Below the pieces are notes generated by a model. The model saw only the letters and a program-made list of their open reading frames with translations, was not told where the DNA came from and searched no databases. A DNA stretch of 7,424 nucleotides, from positions 1 to 7,424 of the forward strand of contig JBEAUL010000073.1 in assembly GCA_041161475.1 (NCBI GenBank), written 5' to 3'. The DNA comes from JBEAUL01 sp041161475. GTDB lineage: Bacteria; Pseudomonadota; Gammaproteobacteria; UBA6186; Azoamicaceae. Each line of letters opens with the position of its first letter. Position 1 is the first letter of the stretch. The position numbers and the translations under genes are program-made. Below are positions 1 to 6,849 of this stretch, in pieces.

Positions 1-60
1 CTCTGTCTATATGCAAAGACCGTATTTGAGGGGTGCTTCAACAGATTACAAAAACCATTG

Positions 61-80
61 AACTGTTTTTTTATACAGTT
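61..80. repeat. Short inverted repeat upstream of surA (6-bp arms)
   Basis: AACTGT (61–66) and ACAGTT (75–80) are perfect reverse complements around an 8-nt T-rich centre, and a T-run follows at about 87–92. It could be a weak AT-rich terminator for an upstream gene or a regulator-binding palindrome. The stem has only two G:C pairs, so terminator activity is doubtful. Confidence 0.3.
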
Positions 81-126
81 TTAGAGTTTTTTATACTTAA
101 AAACACCCTAAGTAAAAATGCATTTG

Positions 127-135
127 TGTTAAAAT
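127..135 (+). promoter_or_regulatory. Candidate extended −10 promoter for surA
   Basis: TGTTAAAAT matches the extended −10 consensus TGnTATAAT at all but one fixed position. No good −35 lies 16–18 bp upstream, which is tolerated in extended −10 promoters. Transcription would start near 142. That leaves about 37 nt of leader before the ATG at 179 but only about 10 nt before the alternative GTG at 152, so it favours the ATG. This is inferred from sequence only. Confidence 0.4.
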
Positions 136-178
136 ACGGGCATATTTCTATGTGCAAATCTTGTTAAGTGGGTTATTT

Positions 179-1156
179 ATGCAGTCTTTAAGTCGTTATT
201 GTCTCCTTATGTTGGCCAGTTTTGGTGGCTTTTCTGGGGTGGCGCTTGCCGTTCAGCCTCTCAATAGAGTTGTTGCCTCTGTTAATAATGAAGCCATTAC
301 AGAGTCTGAACTCAACAGAAAAATGAACTGGATTGCCCAAAAAATGGAACAAAATGGTATGCCTCGCCCAGCCACTAACCATCTTCAAAAAGAGGTATTA
401 GAGCGCTTAATCGTAGAGCGTGTGCAATTAGATTTGGCTAAAAAATTGAAAATTAATGTCACAGATGAAATGCTGCAAGACACCATACAAACCCTTGCAA
501 AACAAGAAGGGTTGACTGTTGGAAAACTGAAGGCTGCCGTTGCTGAAGATGGCTTATCTTTTAAAGAGTTTGAAGACAATATTCGTGTAGAACTTATTTT
601 GTCTCGCTTACAGCAACAGGCATTGGCCGATCAAGTGGTGGTCAGTAATCAAGAAATAGACCATTTTTTAAAATTGCATCCAGAATCTCAAGATCCGGAA
701 AACATTGAATATCGCTTGCGTCATATTTTGTTACCTGTAGCAGAAGACGCTTCTCAGAATGAGCGTGATCAGGTACTTGCAACAGCCAATCACCTCCTAA
801 AAAGGTTAAAAGAAGGCACAAAATTTTCGCAGCTTGCGCTAGATTATTCCAAAGGCCCTCAAGCATTACAGGGGGGCGATTTGGGCTGGCGTGTGGCCGA
901 TACTTTACCCACATTGTTTGTACAGCCAGTAGCAAAACTGTCCGTGGGTGAAGTGGTTGGACCTATCCCCAACGATAGCGGGTATCATTTGATTTATTTA
1001 GAAGAAAAACGTGTTGTTGGAAACAAGGGTAGTGAGAATAAAGTAGCACGTCGCCAGCAAGCATTGTCGGCACTATACGAACAAAAGTTTGAAGTTGTGC
1101 TTAGACGTTGGATTAAGCGTATTCGAGACGAAGCACAAATTGAAAGTTTTTTATAA
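179..1156 (+). CDS. surA: SurA-like periplasmic chaperone with a single parvulin (PpiC-type) domain
   Basis: Periplasmic chaperone and peptidyl-prolyl isomerase that escorts outer-membrane proteins to the BAM complex. The protein has 325 residues. Residues 1–24 form a signal peptide ending VALA (cleavage about 24/25). A SurA N-terminal chaperone domain follows (about 27–165, beginning RVVASVNNEAITESEL). One parvulin domain spans about 178–277 (YRLRHILLP, FSQLALDYSKGP, GGDLGWR, GPIPNDSGYHLI). The last ~45 residues resemble the C-terminal helix of SurA (LYEQKFEVVLRRW). E. coli SurA has about 428 residues and two parvulin domains, so one whole domain is missing. The reading frame is intact. The ATG at 179 was chosen over an in-frame GTG at 152 because it gives a compact signal peptide and has a weak Shine-Dalgarno (AAGTGGG, 166–172). 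First gene of the cluster with rsmA and apaH. A less specific parvulin such as PpiD or PrsA is less likely given the N- and C-terminal match. Confidence 0.9.
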   Translation: MQSLSRYCLLMLASFGGFSGVALAVQPLNRVVASVNNEAITESELNRKMNWIAQKMEQNGMPRPATNHLQKEVLERLIVERVQLDLAKKLKINVTDEMLQDTIQTLAKQEGLTVGKLKAAVAEDGLSFKEFEDNIRVELILSRLQQQALADQVVVSNQEIDHFLKLHPESQDPENIEYRLRHILLPVAEDASQNERDQVLATANHLLKRLKEGTKFSQLALDYSKGPQALQGGDLGWRVADTLPTLFVQPVAKLSVGEVVGPIPNDSGYHLIYLEEKRVVGNKGSENKVARRQQALSALYEQKFEVVLRRWIKRIRDEAQIESFL

Positions 1157-1160
1157 GAGA
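1155..1160 (+). promoter_or_regulatory. Ribosome binding site that sets the rsmA start
   Basis: AAGAGA overlaps the surA TAA stop and lies 8 nt before the ATG at 1169. This spacing favours 1169 over the TTG at 1166 (5 nt) and the internal ATG at 1181 (20 nt). The overlap with the surA stop suggests coupled translation. Confidence 0.6.
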
Positions 1161-1168
1161 TCGTTTTG

Positions 1169-1984
1169 ATGAAAAATAATATGGCGCACCGACCGCGCAA
1201 GCGTTTTGGGCAAAATTTTTTACAAGATGCTGGAGTGATTCATCAAATTGTAGAGGCGGTATCTCCTTCGCGAGATGATGTTGTGATTGAAATTGGTCCA
1301 GGATTGGGTGCATTAACCCGTGAACTGTTGTCAGCGGTGGATAATTTACATGTGGTGGAGCTTGATCGGGATTTGGCTGCTCAATTGTCGCAACGTTTGG
1401 GGCATCCGGGCAATTTGGTGATACATCAAGCCGATGCCTTGCAGTTTGATTTTGCACAATTGTGTAAAGAAGCCGATACACAAACAATTAAAATAGTTGG
1501 GAACTTACCTTACAATGTGTCAACCCCATTGATACTGCGATTAATGCATACATTGTCTCAAGCAGAACGCTTGGTTTTTATGGTGCAAGCAGAAGTTGCA
1601 GAGCGCTTGGTTGCTAAACCAGGTAATAAAGACTATGGACGTTTGACCTTGATGACGCAATATTTTTGTGCGATTGAAACACTCTTTGAAGTCTCAAACC
1701 AAGCTTTTTATCCTATTCCTAAAGTGCAATCTGCTGTGATTGCGTGTTTTCCATATAAAAAATTGCCTTATGTGGCAAATAATTTTGAGTTATTTGAACA
1801 ATTGGTCAAGCAAGCTTTTAGCCAACGTCGTAAGACCATTGCAAATACTTTAAAAACGATGGTATCCATTGAACAACTATCTGAAGCTGGTATCGAACCA
1901 ACCTTACGGCCAGAACAAGTTGGTTTGTCATCTTTTGTTGCTTTGAGTAATATTTTAACTTCCCAAGCCCTGGGCAGTTTATAA
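1169..1984 (+). CDS. rsmA: 16S rRNA (A1518/A1519) N6-dimethyltransferase RsmA/KsgA
   Basis: S-adenosylmethionine-dependent enzyme that dimethylates two adjacent adenines in the 3' hairpin of 16S rRNA during late 30S assembly. The 271-residue protein matches the family length (E. coli 273). Visible motifs are the N-terminal RFGQNFL (12–18), the SAM-binding EIGPGLGALT (41–50) with the acidic ribose-binding residue in VVELD (62–66), and the catalytic NLPY (112–115). AEVAERLVAKPG (141–152), FYPIPKVQSAV (180–190) and FSQRRKT (217–223) follow. FYPIPKVQS replaces the more usual F.PPPKV.S, a mild variation. It begins 12 nt after surA and ends 13 nt before apaH. In E. coli pdxA precedes and apaG follows this gene. 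Both are absent here. Confidence 0.97.
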   Translation: MKNNMAHRPRKRFGQNFLQDAGVIHQIVEAVSPSRDDVVIEIGPGLGALTRELLSAVDNLHVVELDRDLAAQLSQRLGHPGNLVIHQADALQFDFAQLCKEADTQTIKIVGNLPYNVSTPLILRLMHTLSQAERLVFMVQAEVAERLVAKPGNKDYGRLTLMTQYFCAIETLFEVSNQAFYPIPKVQSAVIACFPYKKLPYVANNFELFEQLVKQAFSQRRKTIANTLKTMVSIEQLSEAGIEPTLRPEQVGLSSFVALSNILTSQALGSL

Positions 1985-1997
1985 AAGAGTTTATCAA

Positions 1998-2813
1998 ATG
2001 GCAACTTATATTATCGGCGATGTGCAAGGATGTTACGAACCGCTTAGGCGCTTACTAGACAAAATAAGGTTTGATGACAAGCGCGATACAATTTGGTTTA
2101 CGGGTGATTTAGTCAATCGTGGCCCAGATTCTTTAGGGGTGTTACGTTTTGTTTACACACACAGATATGCCATGCGCACTGTTTTAGGGAATCATGATAT
2201 TACCTTGTTGGCTGTTGCCGAAGAAGCCATTCTTTTTCAACCAGACAGACACACTTTTGCTGATATTTTACAAGATGGGCAAAGGGATGAATATGTATAT
2301 TGGTTAAAACAGGCACCGTTAGCGCACTATGATGCACAAGAGGCCATGCTGTTGGTACATGCAGGGATTGTACCGAATTGGGATTTATCACTGACCCTAT
2401 CGTTAGCAAAAGAAGCAGAGACAGCACTGAAAAGCGAACAAAGCGCTACATTACTGCGACACTTATACGGCGATAAGCCCAATCATTGGTCGCCCGATTT
2501 AATCGGCTGGGATCGTCTTCGATTTATTGTGAATGTGTTTACTCGTATTCGATTTTGTACACCCGCTGGCGTTTTGGATTTGAAAAGTAAAGAGGGACAG
2601 CACAAAGCGCCAGCAGATTATGTCCCTTGGTTTGAGGTTGTTACCTTACAAGAAGAGATGAGGATTTTTTTTGGTCATTGGGCTGCCTTAGAAGGAAGGA
2701 CAGGCACACCTCAGGCAATTGCCCTGGATACAGGCTGTGTTTGGGGGAAAAAATTAACGGCTTATCACCTGGAGTCGAGTACGCGTTATTGTCTTGATTG
2801 TCCTGGCCGTTAA
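1998..2813 (+). CDS. apaH: Symmetrical bis(5'-nucleosyl)-tetraphosphatase (diadenosine tetraphosphatase) ApaH
   Basis: Cleaves Ap4A symmetrically to two ADP and limits cytoplasmic alarmone and Np4N-cap levels. The protein has 271 residues (E. coli 280). It carries the metallophosphatase motifs in order: GDVQGCY (7–13), GDLVNRGPDS (36–45), GNHD (64–67), HAGIVP (121–126) and FGHW (225–228). These supply the Asp, His and Asn ligands of the two-metal centre. ApaH-type features also visible are IGWDRLRFIVNVFTRIRFC in the middle and ALDTGCVWG near the C-terminus, which separate it from PrpE-like phosphatases. AAGAG (1985–1989), just after the rsmA stop, is the Shine-Dalgarno, 8 nt before the ATG. 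apaG, which often lies between rsmA and apaH, is missing. Confidence 0.96.
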   Translation: MATYIIGDVQGCYEPLRRLLDKIRFDDKRDTIWFTGDLVNRGPDSLGVLRFVYTHRYAMRTVLGNHDITLLAVAEEAILFQPDRHTFADILQDGQRDEYVYWLKQAPLAHYDAQEAMLLVHAGIVPNWDLSLTLSLAKEAETALKSEQSATLLRHLYGDKPNHWSPDLIGWDRLRFIVNVFTRIRFCTPAGVLDLKSKEGQHKAPADYVPWFEVVTLQEEMRIFFGHWAALEGRTGTPQAIALDTGCVWGKKLTAYHLESSTRYCLDCPGR

Positions 2814-2826
2814 ATCCCTTTACAAT
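2798..2826 (+). promoter_or_regulatory. Candidate sigma-70 promoter of the cox operon
   Basis: TTGTCC (2798–2803, 4/6 match to the −35) and TACAAT (2821–2826, 5/6 match to the −10) are separated by exactly 17 bp. Transcription would start near 2833, giving about 30 nt of leader that contains the coxB Shine-Dalgarno. The −35 lies inside the last apaH codons. The change of function between apaH and coxB makes a separate promoter plausible. Confidence 0.45.
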
Positions 2827-2861
2827 GGCGGAAGAGAGAGTGGTTTAGAACAGGGAGCTTT

Positions 2862-3650
2862 ATGAGTCTCAAGCCTTTGCAAACCGGGGTTGCGTTTGTG
2901 CTGGCCTTTTTGTCAGGAAACGTATGGGCAGATTATACGCTCAATATGACACGGGGTGTTACCAGCATCAGTCATGACATGTATCGATTGCATATGACGA
3001 TATTTTGGGTCTGTGTGGTCATTGGTATTGCTGTATTTGCGGTTATGTTTTACGCCATTATTTATCATCGGCATTCAATCGGCGCCAAAGCCGCGCATTT
3101 TCATGAAAATACCACTGTAGAAATTATTTGGACAATTATTCCGGTTCTTATCTTAGTTGCAATGGCTGTGCCTGCGACAAAAGTATTAATCAAAATGAAT
3201 GATACAACCGATTCAGATTTAACCATTAAGGTTACTGGTTATCAGTGGCGTTGGGAATATGAATATATGGGTAAGGGCGTTCGTTTCTTAAGTAACTTGG
3301 CTACCCCAGCAGAGCAAATCAAAAATCGTGATGTTAAAAATCCCCTTTACTTACTCGAAGTGGATAAGCCACTGGTTGTTCCTATTGGTAAAAAGATACG
3401 CTTTTTAACAACGGCCAGCGATGTTATTCACTCATGGTGGGTACCAGCCTTAGGGATTAAAAAAGATGCAATACCAGGCTCTATTAACGAGGCTTGGGCA
3501 AAAATTGAGAAAGTAGGCATTTATCGTGGACAATGCGCTGAGTTATGTGGCGTTAATCATGGTTTTATGCCCATTGTCGTTGATGCCAGAACACCCGAAG
3601 CCTTTGAAGAATGGCTCAGTCAACAGGCGAAAAAGGATGCACAATCATGA
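2862..3650 (+). CDS. coxB: Cytochrome c oxidase subunit II (CuA subunit, aa3-type)
   Basis: Takes electrons from cytochrome c through the binuclear CuA centre and passes them to haem a in subunit I. The 262-residue inner-membrane protein has a signal peptide (1–23, NVWA/D). Two transmembrane helices follow, at about 47–68 and 88–108. The second starts with the conserved NTTVEIIWTIIP, whose Glu87 lies near the K-channel entrance. The aromatic electron-entry segment is GYQWRWEYEY (126–135). A periplasmic cupredoxin domain carries a full set of CuA ligands: His190 (DVIHSWW), Cys225, Glu227, Cys229, His233 and Met236 (QCAELCGVNHGFM). The chain ends shortly after the cupredoxin fold, so there is no fused C-terminal cytochrome c domain. 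This indicates an aa3 rather than a caa3 enzyme. The Shine-Dalgarno is AGGGAG (2852–2857). The stop overlaps the coxA start as ATGA. Confidence 0.97.
   Translation: MSLKPLQTGVAFVLAFLSGNVWADYTLNMTRGVTSISHDMYRLHMTIFWVCVVIGIAVFAVMFYAIIYHRHSIGAKAAHFHENTTVEIIWTIIPVLILVAMAVPATKVLIKMNDTTDSDLTIKVTGYQWRWEYEYMGKGVRFLSNLATPAEQIKNRDVKNPLYLLEVDKPLVVPIGKKIRFLTTASDVIHSWWVPALGIKKDAIPGSINEAWAKIEKVGIYRGQCAELCGVNHGFMPIVVDARTPEAFEEWLSQQAKKDAQS
3633..3637 (+). promoter_or_regulatory. Ribosome binding site that sets the coxA start
   Basis: AAGGA lies 9 nt before the ATG at 3647, inside the end of coxB. This supports 3647 over the longer in-frame ATG at 3611, which has no convincing Shine-Dalgarno and would extend the overlap with coxB to 40 nt. 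Confidence 0.65.
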
Positions 3651-5278
3651 GCAGTATTACGGTAGATGGTCAGCACAATGGCAGCATAGAAGGACACAAT
3701 CATCATCATACGGATGCGGGGCATCACGGGCCAGCCAAAGGTATATCACGCTGGCTATTTACCACCAACCACAAAGACATTGGCACTTTATATCTTTGGT
3801 TAAGTTTTATTTTGTTTTTGGTTGGTGGCGTGATGGCTTTGGCCGTTCGAGCAGAGCTATTTAAACCAGGATTGCAGTTACTTGACCCAAATTTATACAA
3901 TCAGTTGGTCACCATGCATGGTCTTATCATGATTTTTGGTGCTGTAATGCCTGCCTTTACAGGCTTAGCAAACTGGATGATCCCCCTGATGATTGGTGCA
4001 CCAGACATGGCGTTACCTCGTATGAACAACTGGTCATTTTGGATATTACCGTTTGCATTTACCATTCTAGCCAGTACCCTGTTTATGGATGGCGGGGGCC
4101 CTAATTTTGGATGGACATTTTACGCGCCACTGTCTACCACGTATGGTCCGAAAAGCACCGATTTTTTTATTTTTTCGGTGCATTTAATGGGTATGTCATC
4201 GATTATGGGCGCAATCAATATCATTGCAACCATATTTAATTTGCGTGCCCCAGGTATGACCATGATGAAGTTACCCTTGTTTGTCTGGACTTGGCTGATT
4301 ACGGCATTTTTACTGATTGCGGTGATGCCTGTCTTGGCCGGAGCTGTTACCATGATGTTGATGGATCGGCATTTTGGGACCAGTTTTTTTGATGCCGGTG
4401 GTGGTGGCGATCCGGTCATGTTTCAACATATTTTCTGGTTTTTTGGTCATCCAGAAGTCTATATTATTATTTTGCCAAGTTTCGGAATTATCTCTGAAAT
4501 TATTCCCACCTTTAGCCGCAAACGTTTATTTGGTTATGCCTCTATGGTGTACGCAACCGCTTCTATCGCGATTGTCTCATTTTCTGTTTGGGCACACCAT
4601 ATGTTTACAACAGGACTCGCTCTCGGTGCGCAACTCTATTTTATGTTTGCAACGATGATTGTGGCAGTGCCAACAGGGGTCAAAATTTTTAACTGGGTAG
4701 CCACTATGTTTAAAGGTGCGCTTAGTTTCGAGACGCCCATGCTTTTTTGCCTCGGATTTTTAGTGATGTTTACCTGCGGTGGTTTTTCTGGCCTCATGCT
4801 GTCCATTATCCCGGCAGATTTTCAATACCATGATACCTATTTTGTAGTGGCACATTTTCATTATGTCTTGATTCCAGGCGCTATTTTTGGTGCTATTGCT
4901 GCTGTATATTATTGGTTACCAAAATGGTGTGGTCATATGTATAGTGAAACTTTGGGTAAAATCCATTTTTGGTTATCGGCAATCTCCCTTAATCTGACTT
5001 TCTTCCCCATGCACTTTTTGGGGTTAGCGGGCATGCCACGTCGAATTCCTGATTATGCCTTGCAGTTTGCTGATTTTAATAAAATTGTGAGTATCGGCTC
5101 TTTTATCTTTGGTGCTGCACAGGTACTGTTTCTGTATATTGTGATTAAAACCATTCGTAGCGGTGCGCCTGCGCCTGCAAATCCTTGGAATGCCAAAGGC
5201 TTAGAGTGGACAGTGCCTTCGCCAGCACCTTATCACACCTTTAGCACCCCACCGATGATTCCGGCAGAGACGCACTGA
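3647..5278 (+). CDS. coxA: Cytochrome c oxidase subunit I (haem a / haem a3–CuB subunit)
   Basis: Catalytic, proton-pumping subunit that reduces O2 to water in the inner membrane. It has 543 residues with about 12 hydrophobic helices. Haem a ligands are His91 (TMHGLIMIFG) and His405. The haem a3 ligand is His403 (VVAHFHYVL). CuB ligands are His268 in GHPEVY and His317/His318 in WAHHMF, with Tyr272 as the cross-linked tyrosine. D-channel residues are Asp120 and Asn127/128 (APDMALPRMNN) and Glu270. The K-channel lysine is Lys346 (VPTGVKIF). Together these define an A1-type haem-copper oxidase. The cytoplasmic N-terminus is unusual: residues 10–27 contain seven histidines. It starts within the coxB stop codon (4-nt overlap), and its TGA shares its last base with the ctaG ATG. 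Confidence 0.98.
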   Translation: MSSITVDGQHNGSIEGHNHHHTDAGHHGPAKGISRWLFTTNHKDIGTLYLWLSFILFLVGGVMALAVRAELFKPGLQLLDPNLYNQLVTMHGLIMIFGAVMPAFTGLANWMIPLMIGAPDMALPRMNNWSFWILPFAFTILASTLFMDGGGPNFGWTFYAPLSTTYGPKSTDFFIFSVHLMGMSSIMGAINIIATIFNLRAPGMTMMKLPLFVWTWLITAFLLIAVMPVLAGAVTMMLMDRHFGTSFFDAGGGGDPVMFQHIFWFFGHPEVYIIILPSFGIISEIIPTFSRKRLFGYASMVYATASIAIVSFSVWAHHMFTTGLALGAQLYFMFATMIVAVPTGVKIFNWVATMFKGALSFETPMLFCLGFLVMFTCGGFSGLMLSIIPADFQYHDTYFVVAHFHYVLIPGAIFGAIAAVYYWLPKWCGHMYSETLGKIHFWLSAISLNLTFFPMHFLGLAGMPRRIPDYALQFADFNKIVSIGSFIFGAAQVLFLYIVIKTIRSGAPAPANPWNAKGLEWTVPSPAPYHTFSTPPMIPAETH

Positions 5279-5847
5279 TGAGAAAACCACCTAGCGCTAA
5301 AAAAACAGTTCGTTATTTGGTTATTTTAGCCTTATGTATGTTTGGTTTTACTTTTGCACTGGTTCCCTTATACGATGTTTTATGTAAAGCAACAGGCTTA
5401 AACGGAAAGGTAGATTTAGATGGGCCCATTGTGGATGGGGGTCGTTATCGTATTCTGCCAGAAGAAATTCCAAATCGCATTGTGACGATTGAGTTTGATG
5501 TCACGCATAACAAAGACATGCCCTGGATTTTTAAACCGAAACACACCACTATGCAAGTGCGTCCTGGCGTTGTGAACAGTACATCCTATTTTGCTAAAAA
5601 TACCACTGAAAAAACCATGATAGCGCAAGCTATACCGAGTATTACGCCAGGCATTGTTGCAATTCATTTTAAAAAATTAGAATGCTTTTGTTTCGATCAG
5701 CAATTGTTACATCCAGGACAGGAAGCAGAAATGCCCTTGCGTTTTGTTATCGATCCAGCCTTTCCCCATGATATTCATCGTCTTACTTTGTCATATACTT
5801 TATTTGACATGACCGATCGTATTAAAGAGGATCAAACTCGTGGCTAA
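5278..5847 (+). CDS. ctaG: Cytochrome c oxidase assembly protein CtaG/Cox11 (CuB copper chaperone)
   Basis: Membrane-anchored copper chaperone that delivers Cu(I) for CuB in subunit I. It has 189 residues, typical for bacterial Cox11. A short basic N-terminus precedes one transmembrane helix (about 12–30), followed by the family signature PLYDVLCKATGLNG (30–43) with conserved Cys36. The periplasmic immunoglobulin-like domain carries the copper-binding CFCF motif, with Cys136 and Cys138. Other conserved elements are YFAKNTTEKTM (104–114), AIPSITPG (118–125), and HPGQEAEMP before FVIDP. It lies between coxA and coxC, the usual arrangement in proteobacteria. The start ATG overlaps the coxA TGA by one base (TGATG), and only a weak AGAGA precedes it (5266–5270), so translation is probably coupled. 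This is not the unrelated caa3-type CtaG of Bacillus. Confidence 0.96.
   Translation: MRKPPSAKKTVRYLVILALCMFGFTFALVPLYDVLCKATGLNGKVDLDGPIVDGGRYRILPEEIPNRIVTIEFDVTHNKDMPWIFKPKHTTMQVRPGVVNSTSYFAKNTTEKTMIAQAIPSITPGIVAIHFKKLECFCFDQQLLHPGQEAEMPLRFVIDPAFPHDIHRLTLSYTLFDMTDRIKEDQTRG
5825..5831 (+). promoter_or_regulatory. Strong ribosome binding site supporting the GTG start of coxC
   Basis: AAGAGGA lies 8 nt before the GTG at 5840, inside the end of ctaG. It is the strongest Shine-Dalgarno in the operon. The next in-frame ATG that does not cut into the first transmembrane helix region is absent, so the GTG start is well supported. Confidence 0.7.
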
Positions 5848-6736
5848 TGAACCTGATACCCCTTATCAACACTATTATGTGCCAGAAAAAAGCTATTGGC
5901 CTTTTATCGGTGCAATTGGTTTGGCCACAACCCTGATTGGTGGGGTGCGGATCTTACATGGTGAGCACTACGGTAAATATATATTTCTCTTGGGTGCACT
6001 CATTATGGCTGGGATGCTGTATGGATGGTTCCATCATATCATTGAAGAAGATAGGAAAGGCCTCTATAGCCAGCAAATGGACAGAAGTTTTCGGTGGGGC
6101 ATGGTGTGGTTTATTTTTTCAGAAATCATGTTTTTTGCTGCATTTTTTGGTGCCTTGTTTTATGTACGTCATTATCTGATTTATTGGCTTGCAAATGAAG
6201 GCGGTAAGCTTGACGTACATGATGCTTACTCTAATATATGGCCACACTTTAAAGCCGTTTGGCCCTTGTTAGTGAATCCAAATCCCAGCCAATTTCCTGG
6301 CCCCAGTGCGGTGATTAATCCTTGGGGTTTACCTGCCTTAAATACTTTATTGCTATTAACCTCGGGTGTCACCATCACCATTGCGCATCATGCCTTAAAA
6401 GACAATCGACGCAGACGATTGATGTGGGGGCTTGGAGCCACTATTTTACTAGGCCTTGTTTTTTTGTGTGTGCAAGCTTACGAATATCATCACGCTTACA
6501 CTGAGCTTGGGCTTACCTTGGCGTCTGGTATTTATGGTACAACTTTTTTTATGTTAACGGGCTTTCATGGTGCTCATGTTACCATTGGTTGTATGATGCT
6601 AATCGTGATGTTTATTCGTAGCATGAAAGGACATTTTACGCCAGAACGTCATTTTGGTTTTGAAGCGGCTGCCTGGTATTGGCATTTTGTAGACGTTGTG
6701 TGGTTATTCTTATTTATCTTTGTCTATTGGTTATAA
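5840..6736 (+). CDS. coxC: Cytochrome c oxidase subunit III
   Basis: Non-catalytic core subunit that binds subunit I, supports proton uptake into the D-channel and protects the enzyme from turnover inactivation. It has 298 residues with seven predicted membrane helices; the first three lie at about 20–39, 47–66 and 86–108. The conserved membrane glutamate is Glu95, in WFIFSEIMFFAAFFGALFY. Other family segments are GLPALNTLLLLTSGVTIT with the following AHHAL, QAYEYHHA, FHGAHVTIG, and the C-terminal AWYWHFVDVVWLFLFIFVYW. The long loop before helix 4 (about 120–160, rich in Pro and Asn) is typical of proteobacterial CoxC. It starts with GTG and overlaps ctaG by 8 nt. It is the last gene of the oxidase cluster: no SURF1, ctaA, ctaB or sco gene follows. 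Confidence 0.97.
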   Translation: MANEPDTPYQHYYVPEKSYWPFIGAIGLATTLIGGVRILHGEHYGKYIFLLGALIMAGMLYGWFHHIIEEDRKGLYSQQMDRSFRWGMVWFIFSEIMFFAAFFGALFYVRHYLIYWLANEGGKLDVHDAYSNIWPHFKAVWPLLVNPNPSQFPGPSAVINPWGLPALNTLLLLTSGVTITIAHHALKDNRRRRLMWGLGATILLGLVFLCVQAYEYHHAYTELGLTLASGIYGTTFFMLTGFHGAHVTIGCMMLIVMFIRSMKGHFTPERHFGFEAAAWYWHFVDVVWLFLFIFVYWL

Positions 6737-6805
6737 ACGCACCTACTGTAAAAATAGGGGGCATGGATGTCGTGAAAACCGCTCATTATTTATTAAATAA
6801 AAGAG

Positions 6806-6817
6806 TCAGTAAACTGA
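6806..6817. repeat. Small palindrome downstream of coxC
   Basis: TCAGT (6806–6810) and ACTGA (6813–6817) are perfect reverse complements around AA. The overlapping stretch CTGATatatTTCAA (6814–6827) resembles an FNR/CRP-family box at 8 of 10 fixed positions. Matches this good are expected by chance in several kilobases, so any operator role is speculative. Confidence 0.2.
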
Positions 6818-6849
6818 TATATTTCAAGGGTTTACGCTTAAAAAATTGC

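Larger units (their letters stand above)
1..151. other. Leader region upstream of surA, no identifiable gene
   Basis: No gene can be supported here. Two forward frames are open from the window edge. One ends at a TGA at 59–61 (19 codons) and the other at a TAG at 82–84 (27 codons). Either could be the tail of an upstream gene. In many gammaproteobacteria lptD precedes surA, but neither tail resembles an LptD C-terminus well enough to call. The stretch from about 55 onward is very AT-rich, which suits a promoter region. Confidence 0.4.

Noticed and set aside
1..57. Divergent or truncated gene at the left edge
   Set aside because: The minus strand has only very short ATG frames here, and the forward tails of 19 or 27 codons cannot be matched to a family.
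642..935. 97-codon open frame on the − strand inside surA
   Set aside because: It lies wholly within surA, has no recognisable domain, and the + strand protein has clear family motifs.
1113..1487. 124-codon open frame on the − strand across the surA/rsmA junction
   Set aside because: It is antisense to conserved rsmA motifs (FGQNFL, GPGLG) and its product has no recognisable features.
3526..3864. 112-codon + strand frame across the coxB/coxA junction
   Set aside because: It is out of frame with the CuA motif and the CoxA N-terminus, both of which are unambiguous in the other frames.
4120..4419. 99-codon open frame on the − strand within coxA
   Set aside because: It is antisense to membrane helices of CoxA. 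Such frames are common opposite hydrophobic coding sequence.
6742..6758. CCTA…TAGG hairpin just after coxC as a terminator
   Set aside because: The stem is only 4 bp with a loop of about 9 nt and is followed by Gs, not a U-run.
6814..6827. FNR/CRP-type box downstream of coxC
   Set aside because: It matches 8 of 10 fixed positions, and a few such matches are expected by chance in a window this size. It is not placed in a convincing way relative to the candidate promoter.
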